Below, one piece after another: positions 10,816 to 21,449 of a stretch of 64,000 nucleotides of DNA; position 1 is the stretch's first letter, and each line of letters starts with the position of its first letter. Below the pieces are notes generated by a model, which was not told where the DNA came from, did not search any database, and saw only the letters and a program-made list of their open reading frames with translations. The position numbers were made by a program, and so were the translations under genes. The stretch is from Prorocentrum cordatum (taxonomy: Eukaryota > Sar > Dinophyceae > Prorocentrales > Prorocentraceae): the NCBI GenBank assembly GCA_963575745.1, contig CAUYUJ010003392.1, forward strand, positions 460,001 to 524,000, given 5' to 3'.

Positions 10816-11427
10816 GTGTGCACACTGCCATCGAATGTGGTGCATTCTGCCGCATCACCCAAGCTCCACGCCTGCAGCGGTAGCGGCCCCAGCAGGAGCA
10901 GGAGTACCAACCAGAGAACCAGAGGGCCCGGGGGGAGGACGGGGAGGAAGAGTGGGAGTGCCGACTTGCGTATGATCACGGTGCCGTGCGTCACCGACTC
11001 TTTGTCAGTAGACTGGCGATGCGGATGCATCAGATACACTCTTCGTTTGGGGGGAGATCAGAGCTCGAACAGTGTCAATCAATGCTGTGCGTGCCGGGCC
11101 AACCACTCATCCGTCAGCATTGCGAGGCATCATCTGCGAAGAGGTGTGCGACGAAGGTTATGTGACGCCCGATGGTGGGGACGGAGTGCAATTGTGCAAC
11201 TTGTCATGAGCTCATTGTTCCCCCCTTATTCTTGCCACATCTGCGACATTGAGTTCGAGCCTGCCGCTCCTATGCTGTGGCACCTGGCTGCTCACTTACC
11301 GAACACGTTTCAAACCGAGCTTGGGGAATTCCCAGACGAGCAGCATGGCAGACTCGGCATGGACAGCCCTCCTGGGAGGAAGTGCCGCCGCACCCCCGCG
11401 GAAGAAGCGGGGCGCCAGCGGCGCTGA
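10816..11427 (+). pseudogene. Zinc-finger region downstream of the RT
   Basis: In frame 1 the sequence encodes YSCHICDIEFEP...HLAAH, a C-x2-C-x12-H-x3-H classical finger, at about 11,231-11,296. Near 11,085-11,145 is CCACRANHSSV...RHHLRRG, a possible second, degenerate finger. C-terminal fingers after the RT are common in LINE-type elements, and position and strand fit the same element. There is no start codon of its own and no conserved end; it probably continued the RT reading frame before the stop and the CCT expansion arose. Confidence 0.5.
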
Positions 11428-11975
11428 CGCTGCGGACAAGATCCATCCTCGTAAAATTGTGCCTCCAGACGAAGAGGTACGGATGCTGATGGCAATCCTC
11501 TTCACATGCTTCCAAGTTGCAGCAGGTCGCTCGGCAGCGCAGGGGGTCAAGAAGGCATATACAGGATCCACGCCGACGGCACGGAGGGGAAGAGTGGCCT
11601 CGATGAGGGCGGCTCAGACCCATGGGCATTCACAGCGTTGCTGATTGAGGCAAGCACGTCGAAGCATCTCGGACAGGGACATCTCGAGAAAAACTGGACA
11701 TTCCTTGCGGGCCACCAGGCGCCCAAGGATCCCCGGGACTGCAGGCGACGGGCTCCAAGAACCCGCCCCCCGCTCCAACGTGCAGAAGATGTACAACTCC
11801 AACCACGTGAAGCTTGTCATTCGCGTGCAGCCAGAAGAAGGGCGCTGACTTGGAGAATATCGTGATCAAGCACCTCCGGGGCATGAAATGCAAGCAGCAC
11901 GTCGGCCAGGCCCTCTGGGGAACCCTTGGGAGGAAGGCCCGGGACCTCCTTAAGGAGCTCTCAGCCTCGTACTGA
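11345..11975 (+). pseudogene. Unrecognised coding-like remnant, frame-shifted
   Basis: Starting at an ATG at 11,345, one frame reads MADSAWTALLGG, then a basic stretch (PPRKKRG) and PPDEEVRMLMAILF. Further on, coding-like sequence switches frame: NVQKMYNSNHVKLVIRVQP near 11,780, then KKGADLENIVIKHLRGMKC and KARDLLKELSASY ending in TGA at 11,973-11,975. The pieces look like one protein broken by small indels. The family is not identified; it may be an open reading frame of a retroelement adjacent to, or part of, the LINE upstream. Confidence 0.4.
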
Positions 11976-12396
11976 GTGCTGAGGAGCAGGCGAGAGGTGC
12001 GCCGGGGTGCCTCGGCTGTGCTCGCCGCTCCTCTTGGCGTGCTTGGCCGGGCGCGCTCGGCCGGGGCCGCTCCCCTGGGCCTGGGGCCAAAGCCTTCAGA
12101 AACTCGGGCAACGACCCGATCGCTCTGCCTGACTCTGGGCGCACGGAGTCCATGCGCAGTCCGCCGCCGCCGCCGCCGCCTCCTCATCCCTCCCCCTCCC
12201 CTCGCTCCCCCTGCTCCTCCTCTGCATCCTCCGCCTCAATCCCCCTGCCTTACAGGGCAGTTCTTAATACATAGGATGTTTAAACATATATGATGTTTTA
12301 ATACATGCTCAACTTACTAGCCGGCCGCTCTGCAGTTGATCGGGAGTTTCTGTATATAGAAGAAGGTGCGTGCGCTTGTTGGCGAGGGTGAGGATG

Positions 12397-12601
12397 AGGT
12401 TCCTCCTCCTCCTCCTCCTCCTCCTCCTCCTCCTCCTCCTCCTCCTCCTCCTCCTCCTCCATCCTTCTCTTGCCTCCGTCTGTCCTCCTTCACCCCACAG
12501 CTCCATCATCTTCTCCTCCTCCTCCTCCTCCTCCTCCTCCTCCTCCTCCTCCTCCTCCTCCTCCTCCTCCTCCTCCTCCTCCTCCTCCTCCTCCTCCTCC
12601 T
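12397..12601. repeat. Two (CCT)n tracts
   Basis: Pure CCT at 12,397-12,460 and 12,508-12,601, separated by a short unique spacer. The tracts end directly at the minisatellite. Confidence 0.95.
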
Positions 12602-12609
12602 CATTCCTT

Positions 12610-14530
12610 CTCTGGGCACCTCCCCCGGGGCGCGGATCCACCGGATCTGTCCGGATCTGTCCGGAAACGGTGCCGGATGCCGCTCTGGGCTCCTCTGGGC
12701 ACCTCCCCCGGGGCCGGTTTTGTGAGGATGTCTCAAGCGAGGGCGCCGGTTTGGGATTCGGATCCAGCGGCGGATCTGTCCGGAAACGGTGCCGGAGGCC
12801 GCTCTGGGCTCCTCTGGGCACCTCCCCCGGGGCCGGTTTTGTGAGGATGTCTCAAGCGAGGGCGCCGGTTTGGGATTCGTCACCGGATCCAGCGGATCCA
12901 GCGGATCCACCGGATCTGTCCGGAAACGGTGCCGGAGGCCGCTCTGGGCTCCTCTGGGCACCTCCCCCGGGGCCGGTTTTGTGAGGATGTCTCAAGCGAG
13001 GGCGCCGGTTTGGGATTCGTCACCGGATCCAGCGGATCCACCGGATCTGTCCGGAAACGGTGCCGGAGGCCGCTCTGGGCTCCTCTGGGCACCTCCCCCG
13101 GGGCCGGTTTTGTGAGGATGTCTCAAGCGAGGGCGCCGGTTTGGGATTTCGTCCCCGGATCCAGCGGATCCACCGGATCCCACCGGATCTGTCCGGAAAC
13201 GGTGCCGGAGGCCGCTCTGGGCTCCTCTGGGCACCTCCCCCGGGGCCGGTTTTGTGAGGATGTCTCAAGCGAGGGCGCCGGTTTGGGATTCGTCACCGGA
13301 TCCAGGATCCAGGATCCAGCGGATCTGTCCGGAAACGGTGCCGGAGGCCGCTCTGGGCTCCTCTGGGCACCTCCCCCGGGGCCGGTTTTGTGAGGATGTC
13401 TCAAGCGAGGGCGCCGGTTTGGGATTCGTCGGATCCAGCGGACCGGATCTGTCCGGAAACGGTGCCGGAGGCCGCTCTGGGCTCCTCTGGGCACCTCCCC
13501 CGGGGCCGGTTTTGTGAGGATGTCTCAAGCGAGGGCGCCGGTTTGGGATTCGTCACGGATCCAGCGGATCCAGCGGATCCACCGGATCTGTCCGGAAACG
13601 GTGCCGGAGGCCGCTCTGGGCTCCTCTGGGCACCTCCCCCGGGGCCGGTTTTGTGAGGATGTCTCAAGCGAGGGCGCCGGTTTGGGATTCGTCACCGGAT
13701 CCAGCGGATCCAGCGGATCCTGTCCGGAAACGGTGCCGGAGGCCGCTCTGGGCTCCTCTGGGCACCTCCCCCGGGGCCGGTTTTGTGAGGATGTCTCAAG
13801 CGAGGGCGCCGGTTTGGGATTCGTCACCGGATCCAGCGGATCCAGCGGATCCAGCGGATCTGTCCGGAAACGGTGCCGGAGGCCGCTCTGGGCTCCTCTG
13901 GGCACCTCCCCCGGGGCCGGTTTTGTGAGGATGTCTCAAGCGAGGGCGCCGGTTTGGGATTCGTCGGCGGATCCACCGGATCCAGCGGATCCACCGGATC
14001 TGTCCGGAAACGGTGCCGGAGGCCGCTCTGGGCTCCTCTGGGCACCTCCCCCGGGGCCGGTTTTGTGAGGATGTCTCAAGCGAGGGCGCCGGTTTGGGAT
14101 TCGTCACCGGATCCAGCGGATCCAGCGGATCCAGCGGATCTGTCCGGAAACGGTGCCGGAGGCCGCTCTGGGCTCCTCTGGGCACCTCCCCCGGGGCCGG
14201 TTTTGTGAGGATGTCTCAAGCGAGGGCGCCGGTTTGGGATTCGTCACCGGATCCAGCGGATCCAGCGGATCCAGCGGATCTGTCCGGAAACGGTGCCGGA
14301 GGCCGCTCGCTCCTCTGGGCAACTGTCTCAAGCGAGGGCGCCGGTTTGGGATTCGTCACCATGCCGGAGGCCGCTCTGGGCTCCTCTGGGCACCTCCCCC
14401 GGGGCCGGTTTTGTGAGGATGTCTCAAGCGAGGGCGCCGGTTTGGGATTCGTCACCGGATCCAGCGGATCCAGCGGATCCAGCGGATCCAGCGGATCTGT
14501 CCGGAAACGGTGCCGGAGGCCGCTCTGGAC
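12610..14530 (+). repeat. Minisatellite, 119-142 bp units, about 14 copies
   Basis: The landmark ccggaaacggtgccgga occurs at 12,661, 12,780, 12,920, 13,051, 13,193, 13,329, 13,453, 13,592, 13,724, 13,864, 14,004, 14,144, 14,284 and 14,501. The unit body (ctctgggctcctctgggcac, ggggccggttttgtgaggat, gtctcaagcgagggcgccgg) is almost invariant. Length varies mainly through the number of nested 9-bp GGATCCAGC/GGATCCACC subunits. Around 14,300-14,370 a truncated unit with a deletion breaks the register. ORFs through the array on both strands follow the repeat and are not proteins I would annotate. Confidence 0.95.
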
Positions 14531-14534
14531 TCGT

Positions 14535-15180
14535 GCTCTTCGCGCCGGGGGTGAGGATGACGTGAGTTCCACAGAAACTCCCTCAAATGAATACACTTAT
14601 GAATGAACTCATCGTTGTTCTTGATACTACATCCCTGCATTTTGAACGCATGCTCCGCACGCGGGAGATGTATTGAAAAACGGCACCGTAGAGCTACCTC
14701 CTCCCTGTCGCAAACCCGGCACGGGTCGGGAGGGCGGGCCAGGGACTCGCCCGAGGCCTCCTCGCGCTGCCTCGTGCTCCTGCAGCTCGACAGGTCTGCC
14801 AAGGCTCCACGGACGCAGGGCGGGCCACGCGCACAGACCGTTTGGCTCCCGCCCCCGCGCCGCACGCAGATTCGTCTGAGAATTGTGGATGCCACGACAG
14901 TGGACGCCCTAAGAGTCCGATCATTGAACGAAAAATGTGATTGAACATGTCCGAGCAATGTTCTAAACGTGTTTGACGAACATGCTTGTTTACACATGAT
15001 TACAACATGCTTAAAGTCTGTTTTAGACATGTGGACATTGTTTTGCAGCATGCTTCCTTCTCCATGGATCATCCTCCACAGTCTCGGCAGTTTGCAGGAG
15101 CTTCTCGGATGGAAGGGGTTCTCTGAAGTGGGGCTCCGCCCTCAGCGCCGCGCAAATCACACTCGTCCCAGGCGCTGACA
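14535..15180. other. Intergenic, no gene recognised
   Basis: Unique sequence with short ORFs only. The A/T-richer part at 14,935-15,020 has repeated acatg-type words. No supported feature. Confidence 0.4.
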
Positions 15181-15181
15181 A

Positions 15182-15360
15182 GTCGGCGGTGGACAAACCT
15201 CCCTTTAGTAGACCTCCCCTTAGTGAACACGGCCTGGGACCGAAACCGACGGACCTGGACCCGCAAAAATGCCGGCCGCGACGCCCTCTCGCGAATCGAA
15301 CACGGCCCATTCCTTAATCGACGTGTCAGGGTAGGAGGTCTGTCCGCCTCCGAACAAGAG
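15182..15360 (+). repeat. Dispersed repeat R2, copy 2
   Basis: Close partner of 515-700, starting tcggcggtggacaaacctcc and ending gggtaggaggtctg. Confidence 0.75.
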
Positions 15361-15364
15361 CCTC

Positions 15365-15905
15365 CACGGCTCGAGGGCGGGCCGTCCGCGTGGAACCTCG
15401 CCTCGGCGCCGCGCACGGCCGCCGGAGCAGCTCGCCAGGGCCCCCCGCGGAGGGAGGGCGGCCCCTCTCCAAGAACGTGGCCCTCGCCCGAGCGCCGCGC
15501 ACGCTCGCCTTGGAGGAAGAGGAGGAGGAGGAGGAGGAGGAGGAGGAGGAGGAGGAGCAGGAGGAGGAGCAGCAGGAGGAGGACGAGGAGGAGGAGGTGC
15601 TTTTCTCCCTCCTGTGAATCCGCCCGGTAGATGCGGAATGGCTCACGGATGGGCGGCTGCTCCCTCTTCGGGATGCGGCCCTCGCCTCGGCGCCGCGCGC
15701 ATGCGCCTCGAGAGCTCGCCAGACTTTTTCGCGCATGGAGGGCGGGCCGGTTTCAAACTGCGACTCTCGCAGCAGCGCCGCGCACATTCGTCTCAGAAGC
15801 TCGCGAGAGCGTCACGGATGGAGGGCGGTGTCTTCTCAAGATGTGGCTCTCGTCGAAGCGCCGCGCACGTTCGTCTGAACAGTTTACGGCAGGCTCACGG
15901 ATTCT
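15365..15905 (+). repeat. Tandem repeat, about 85-bp unit, interrupted by (GAG)n
   Basis: The core cctcg-c-gagcgccgcgcacgttcgtct followed by gaagctcgccagag and ggatggagggcgg recurs with gcgccgcgc at 15,406, 15,492, 15,690, 15,775 and 15,858. The one larger gap (15,492 to 15,690) is filled by a (GAG)n tract at about 15,515-15,600. Confidence 0.8.
15515..15600. repeat. (GAG)n microsatellite
   Basis: Purine triplets on the + strand, opposite in orientation to most CCT tracts of the window. The tract sits inside one unit of the 85-bp tandem repeat. Confidence 0.95.
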
Positions 15906-16313
15906 CATGGCTGACGTCCTAGACATATTGATCGGAATCGATGTGTGATTGCCTGGGCGCGACAGCCACGCCGATTCGCGGCGCTGACGTCCCAGAAATG
16001 GTCTCGCCTGAACGCGTCTGGTCGCAACAGGAACGTTCGTTCGCGACTCTGAGGTCCCAGGACGCGGTCCTTTGCACGGCTGTCTTCCAACGGGGCTCTC
16101 CCCGCAGTGAGAATACACCTTGTGAGAGCTGCTTTCAAACAGAGGGAGGGTGTGTTGCGACATCGCTGGTGAGCCTTGGGCTGACACTGGTCATCGTCCC
16201 CCTTCTCCCCTGCTTTTTCTGTTCCCCCTGCCCCCCTCCTCCCCGTCCTCGTCCTGCTGCCGAACCTATTCGCGCAGCTGCTGGTCCTCCCCCCTCCTCC
16301 TCCCCCTCCTCAT

Positions 16314-16511
16314 CTGCTCGTCCGCGTCCTCCTCACCCCCCTCTCCCTCCCCCTCCCCCTCCTACTTCCGATCCTCCTCGGCCTCCGCCGCCTTTCCTCG
16401 TCACCCTCCCCCTCCTCCTCTGCTCGTCCGCGTCCTCCTCACCCCCCTCTCCCTCCCCCTCCCCCTCCTACTTCCGATCCTCCTCGGCCTCCGCCGCCTT
16501 TCCTCGCCATC
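16314..16511 (+). repeat. Direct duplication with 106-bp period in a CT-rich region
   Basis: About 92 bp beginning ctgctcgtccgcgtcctcct and including acttccgatcctcctcggcc occurs at 16,314 and again at 16,420, almost unchanged. A recent local duplication. Confidence 0.85.
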
Positions 16512-16839
16512 CTTCCCCTGCTCATTCTTTTTACCTTCCCGAGGTGCGCCGCCTCGATGCGAGCCCCGGGGCTCCGCACCGAGTCGCCGCCCTCGTGCCT
16601 CCTCCAAGGAGGGCCAGGCGTGGCACGAGGCAGCCCGAAAAGCAGACCCGTGAGGCCAGGAACCCACTCGAGGACTCCGACTATCCGCGAGAGTGCCGGC
16701 CACAGGGGCCGCCCTCCTCCTGCCCCGCCCCGTGACGTCGCGTGTCGCGCAGGCGCCGTCTGGGAATGGCCAGGGGCAGCGGACTCCCAAACGGCGCCGG
16801 TCCGACCATCGTGACGCCACGAGGACAAAGGAAACGGGC

Positions 16840-17060
16840 ACGACGAGGGCGAAGGCGGCGGGTGCCGCGGCCACCCTGGGCAGCTGAGCCCCGGGCTGCT
16901 GCTGCTGCTGCTGCTGCAGCTGCTGCTGCTGCAGCTGCTGCTGCTGCTGCTGCTGCTGCGACTGTCCCCCGGAGCCGCTCGCCACCACGAAGGTGCCGTC
17001 AACGGGCCCGTCGTAGGGAACCCTCCACCCAGACTGGGGCGGAGACATGGCCTTTGCGCG
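16840..17060 (-). CDS. Possible polyQ-containing exon (minus strand)
   Basis: The minus strand encodes SPPQSGWRVPYDGPVDG and TFVVASGSGGQS followed by a long Q/L-Q run. The part before the Q run has varied, protein-like composition. The reading frame is open for over 300 codons, but its distal half is Arg/Gly-rich low complexity. Exon ends are not determined. It shares with the stretches at 7,521, 25,866 and 51,660 the layout of CAG repeats interrupted by CTG/GCN codons. Confidence 0.35.
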
Positions 17061-17299
17061 CGGGAGGGGCGAGGAGGGAGGGCCTCCCTCTTCCACTCTG
17101 CTTCCTCGCTCCACCCACTTGCCCCCCTCCCCCCTCCCCATCCTCCTCTCCAGCTGGCTCTCCTCCTCGGGAGAGGGTGAAGAGAGGGAGGAGGGATGAG
17201 CGCAACGCTTTCGCGCATGCATTCTCACTATGTGCAAGTGTACACATCCCATCGCCTGTGTCCCTGTATCCAGAAAACAGCAAGGACATGCAACCGCGC

Positions 17300-18340
17300 G
17301 AGCGGCAATGAATGATACAAAGACGAGCGCGTGAGCCGAACAGAAGTAATGAGACCTATGCAAAGTGTCAGCGTCGACTACTTTCGGCACCAAATTCGGA
17401 CGGAACTGAAAACTGTTGCAATCAGCGCACTCCCAATTGGCCAATGGCTTGCCGCACGCGGGTTGGCGTCAACCACACTCCAACAGCTTCTCACGTCTGA
17501 CGTGGCCAGATACCGCCTGGCAGGGTAGAAGCGGGTGTCGCTCGTGCCCCCGGCGGCGGCCTACATACTCGCTGCTGCATCAGCGAGCTCGGCGGCCAGG
17601 GCCACGATCGCGCGACAGAGGTGGATGTCACATCCCAAGCCGCTGCCCGCTACCCGCGCGAACAGGTCCTGGTACGAGGCTCCGCTTCGCACGCAGGCTT
17701 CCGGAAGAGTGCGCGGACGCAGCACTCGGCTGAGACAGGCTGCCCGTTGAATCTCATCGGACTATCACTCCAAAAGTGGACTGCAAACCCACGAAAATGT
17801 CGCCACCGCTCTCCAAAATAAAACTTACCAAATGCATGTGTGGGTCGCGAAAACGCTGGAGAGTATACTTCGGCACTCATTGCCGCGACGCCGTTAGTCT
17901 GCCACCGACCAATCTAAATACCAAGAGACTGCGATCCCACGCCAACGACATGCGGCCCTGAGCGCGAGGGAAAAGTATTGGGCGAAGCCGTCGTCCGCGC
18001 AGAGCGCGGAGCCATCAAAGGAGCACCGTCCAAACCAGAGACATTTGGCAACGATGCAGAAAACACCGTGCCAGTGCAAGTTAGGAGGCAGCTCCTCGGA
18101 GATCTTCGGAGGGACGACTTCAAAAGCTACGAGGACTTCGGTGGCAACTCATGGGAGCCTTCCATCCAATCTTGGCGGCTCTTGCGATATCGACGCTTAT
18201 CCACGCTGCACCGACGCGAATCGACGCTGCGTCGGCGCTTTCGCATCGACTACCAAACGCTGGCGCACGCTAACACACTGGAAAGACGGAATTGCGAGGA
18301 CTCGCAAATGCTCCCGTGCCTTGCTTCCGAAGGCTCCCGA
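17300..18340. other. Low-repeat region with short ORFs, no gene supported
   Basis: A rare stretch without strong repeats. The ORF at 17,331-17,528 (+) has varied amino-acid use (VSVDYFRHQIRTELKTV, LPIGQWLAARGL) and could be an exon, but no splice partners or domain were seen. The segment ttaggaggcagctcctcgga at about 18,081 is nearly repeated at 19,858 (gttaggaggcaactcctcgg), a short shared element of unknown nature. Confidence 0.3.
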
Positions 18341-18344
18341 TCAA

Positions 18345-18515
18345 GGGGCCATCCTCCTCCCTCTTCTCCTGCTCCTCCTTCTCTGCTCCACCCCGTCCTC
18401 CTCTTTGTCCTCCTCCTCCTCCTCCTCCTCCTCCTCCTCCACCTCCTCCTCCTCCTCCCCTCTTCCTACTCCTCCTTTTCCTCCTCCTCCTCCTCCTCCT
18501 CCTCCTCCTCCCCAG
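18345..18515. repeat. CCT-rich tract
   Basis: CCT/CTC triplets with minor interruptions; flanking ORFs are composition artefacts. Confidence 0.9.
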
Positions 18516-18891
18516 GCCCGGCAAGGCTCGCTCGGAATGCGCTGGCCCTGTCCTCCATAGTACATCGTACAGGCCCATTTGCATTCCACAGGCCATCGGA
18601 CCCTCCTCCTCCGCGCTGGCACCCTCTCCGCCTGGTCCTCCTCCTCCTCCTCGCGCTCCTCTCTTACCTCCAGCGCCAAGATCGGCACAATGCCGCCGCA
18701 TCCAGCGGCTCTCGCACGGAAGGCCCGCGAGACACGGGCGCGCCCGCCTCCACACCCGTGGAGCCCGCCCTTCCCCGCGAGGGTGGAGCTCGCTCGTGCC
18801 ACGGGGGCGCCCGCCCGGGGGCGTGCCACGGGGGCGCCCGCCCTTCCTGGCGATGGTGGAGCTTGGTCGTTGGTTCGCTCCTCCTGGCCTG

Positions 18892-19030
18892 AAGTCGGGT
18901 CTGCCCCGCTACAGGGGGATTCTCGACGAAAAATAAAAAATACCCAAAAAATAATCGAAAAAATACCACAAAAATAGTCTGGGGACTATTCTTTTAGTAT
19001 TTTTTAACATTTTTGGGGTATGTTTGGTCA
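18892..19030. mobile_element. MITE-like element F1, copy 2 (right end lost)
   Basis: The left terminus aagtcgggtctgccccgcta is followed by the family's cagggggattctcgacgaaa and an A/T-rich palindromic interior (aaaatagtct/ggggactattctttt). The expected right arm is missing: at 19,031 the sequence passes into a CCT microsatellite. Confidence 0.75.
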
Positions 19031-19124
19031 TCCTCCTCCTCCTCCTCCTCCTCCTCCCTCCTCCTCCTCGTCCTAGCGAACAGGGTCGGCGGCACCGGCC
19101 GTAAGGCCTTCGCATTAAGCACGC

Positions 19125-19225
19125 GCAGATCCCAGGATCCCCCAGACTTTCACATCTTTTCTGGACGCTCGTCTTCCCCCCCCCACTGCCCATGGTGCCC
19201 CATCTTTTCCTGGGATCAACGGATG
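19125..19225 (+). repeat. Dispersed repeat R4, copy 2 (diverged)
   Basis: Cagatcccaggatcccccag, tcgtcttcccccccccactg and ccatggtgccccatcttttc follow the same order as R4 at 22,610-22,760. Confidence 0.55.
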
Positions 19226-19301
19226 CTTTGCCATTCTGCCCCTCCTGAGGTATACCCCTTCTCGGTGACTTACGCCTCACTGGGGGCAGCGATAGGCGAA
19301 G

Positions 19302-19467
19302 CCAGGACGAGGATAACATCGCGAACGGACAAATCGAGAGTCTCTGAGATTCGACGGCTCGCAGAGATTCTGGAGGACGTCTCGGGCGGCGCGGCCTTCT
19401 AAGAGCGTTCCGGAACGCTCTGAGAGCGTTGCGGAACGCTCTGAGGCGGATTGATCCTCGTCCTAGC
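19302..19467. mobile_element. Inverted-repeat element, family F3, copy 1
   Basis: Ccaggacgaggataa at the left is mirrored by gatcctcgtcctag at the right, 166 bp overall. The interior holds aatcgagagtctctgagatt, a ctcgggcggcgcggccttct block and two palindromes (agagcgttccggaacgctct and a near copy). Related copies: 57,772-57,915, and a split one with ends at 61,377 and 62,559. Confidence 0.65.
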
Positions 19468-20040
19468 ACCGTCCGACTCCTCCTTCTCGGTGAATTGCGA
19501 CTTGCTGGGACCAGCGCGGCAAATCTTGCACGTCTCGCTGCGCAGCGTCGCGCGCAGCTCCCGAAGGCCCCGGGTGGACGAGCACACTGCCAGGCGCCCG
19601 CGGCAGCGCGCTGCGCCTGCTTCCCGCTCGTCACGAAAAAAGTGTGGCCATTCCGCCACGTGGGCCACGACAAAACACGCGCCACACAAGAGATGGCATA
19701 GCGACCTTACGCGGTGGCTTACGTGGGCCGCTAGCGCAGCACGCTGCATTTGAAACGGGGGCGCTTGCGCGTGACGCTGCGAGAGACGCTTACGCGCCAA
19801 AGTCGGTGACGACGGCCCCGTTTTCTACGTCGCTAACGTGGCGACGCGGACGCAGAGGTTAGGAGGCAACTCCTCGGAGGTCTTCGCAAAAACGGCTCCA
19901 AGCTGTTAAGCCCGTAGATAGAACCATTACGGCGATCAAATCAGGGTAACTTAGGAGACCGCCGGACTGAAACGGATTAAGGGGGAACGAGCGCAACTGA
20001 CAAAAGATTACAACCGGGTTAGGCCGGCTTCCGACCACAG

Positions 20041-20362
20041 CTATACATATATATATACATAGACATAGACATAGACATATATAAATATATATATATGTAT
20101 ATAGACACATATAGACATATATATATATATATACATACATATATATATACAAAGGGCCGCTGACAGAAGGAACGCTAAATAAGGAACGAACCCCCTTCTT
20201 GGCCCTGTAAACGCCTCCGTGCCGCAGGAGGGCAAGAGGAACAGCACTGGAGGAACCTAAGTAACATCAAGCCCCTTCCGAACCCAAACTGTTCCTCATT
20301 TCAGCGTCTTGGCTGTATGTATATACATATATATGTGTGTGTATATATATATATATATAGCA
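20041..20362. repeat. TA-rich microsatellites
   Basis: Runs of atatat and acatagacat at 20,041-20,155, and tatatat with tgtgtgtatat at 20,320-20,362. These are AT islands in an otherwise GC-rich window. Confidence 0.9.
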
Positions 20363-20714
20363 CCGCCGATTCTGCATGAAAACTCCTGGGAGCTGCATCT
20401 GGATGTAGGTCCCGTCCGCCACGCCACAATGCCTCGAGGGCCGTCGCCGCAGCCGCAGGCGATGCAAGACTGATCCCCTCCACGGCCACGGCGCAACGCT
20501 TGGCGGCCCCGAATCGAACACTCGCACCACCAGCTTGGCTTCGCAACGGGGTTTCCGTTGTTGCTGCAGTGCCCCGCGCTCAAGTCAACACAACTGCGGT
20601 GAGTTTCGCAAAGTGGGAAGCCCGTGCGTCAACTGTACTGGGCTCGCCTATGCGCCGGTCGTGCACGTCGAAGCCACATGACCCAGGACGCCCTCGGAGG
20701 CGTCCAATAGACCT

Positions 20715-21024
20715 TTCTGCTCCTCCTCCTCCTCGTCCTCCTCCTCCTCCTCCCCAACCTCCTCCCCGTCCTCCTCATCCTCCTCCTCATCCTCCTCCTC
20801 ATCATCATCATCATCAGCATCATCATCATCCTCATCATGATCATCAGCAGCAGCATCATCAGCAGCAGCATCAGCATCAGCATCATCATCAGCAGCAGCA
20901 TCGGCATGAGCATCATCATCATCATCAGCAACAGCATCATCATCAGCATCATCATCATCAGCATCATCGGCATCATCGGCAGCATCTGCATCAGCATCAG
21001 CATCATCATCATCAGCAGCAGCAC

Positions 21025-21083
<59 letters not shown>

Positions 21084-21374
21084 GCATTATCAGCGTCATC
21101 ACCATTACCATCACCATCACCATCACCAGCATCAAGATCCTCATCATCAGCATCATCAGCATCATCATCAGCATCAGCATCACCATCATCATAAGCACAT
21201 CATCAGCATCATCAACATAACCATCACCATCATCAGCATCATCCTCCTCATCCTCCTCATAAGCATCATCATAATCGGCATCATCAGCATCAGCATCATC
21301 AGCATCATCAGCATCATCAGCATCATCAGCATCATCATCATCACCATCACCATCAGCATCAGCATCAGCATCAG

Positions 21375-21441
<67 letters not shown>

Positions 21442-21445
21442 GATC
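20715..21445. repeat. (CCT) then (CAT/CAG/CAC)n array, about 730 bp
   Basis: The tract starts as CCT and turns into catcatcat with cag and cac variants, ending at 21,441. The frames give poly-His, poly-Ile/Ser or, on the minus strand, poly-Asp and poly-Met. Despite very long ORFs, no flanking protein-like sequence supports a gene. Confidence 0.95.
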
Positions 21446-21449
21446 GCCA

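Larger units (their letters stand above)
9100..11430 (+). mobile_element. Decayed non-LTR (LINE-type) retrotransposon
   Basis: A run of recognisable but frame-shifted reverse transcriptase pieces is followed by zinc-finger-like cysteine/histidine motifs, all on the + strand. In order: an FLDLS motif A-like stretch (about 9,511), an LPGYSIAGPLF motif B-like stretch (about 9,690), a YADDF motif C (9,791-9,805), a long RT C-terminal domain (9,835-10,629), a (CCT)n insertion (10,662-10,813) and a C2H2 finger (about 11,234-11,296). Motif C and its neighbours need frame changes, so the copy is dead or mis-assembled. The 5' end and any endonuclease were not found; the upstream limit is set by the triplet array. 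Confidence 0.7.

Noticed and set aside
12610-14530. CRISPR-like appearance (regular repeats with variable blocks)
   Set aside because: The units are directly adjacent, the variable part is itself a 9-bp repeat rather than unique spacers, and the genome is eukaryotic.
19395-19440. Palindromes agagcgttccggaacgctct as a possible operator
   Set aside because: They lie inside the F3 element and recur, degenerate, in its other copies, so they are better explained as part of that repeat.
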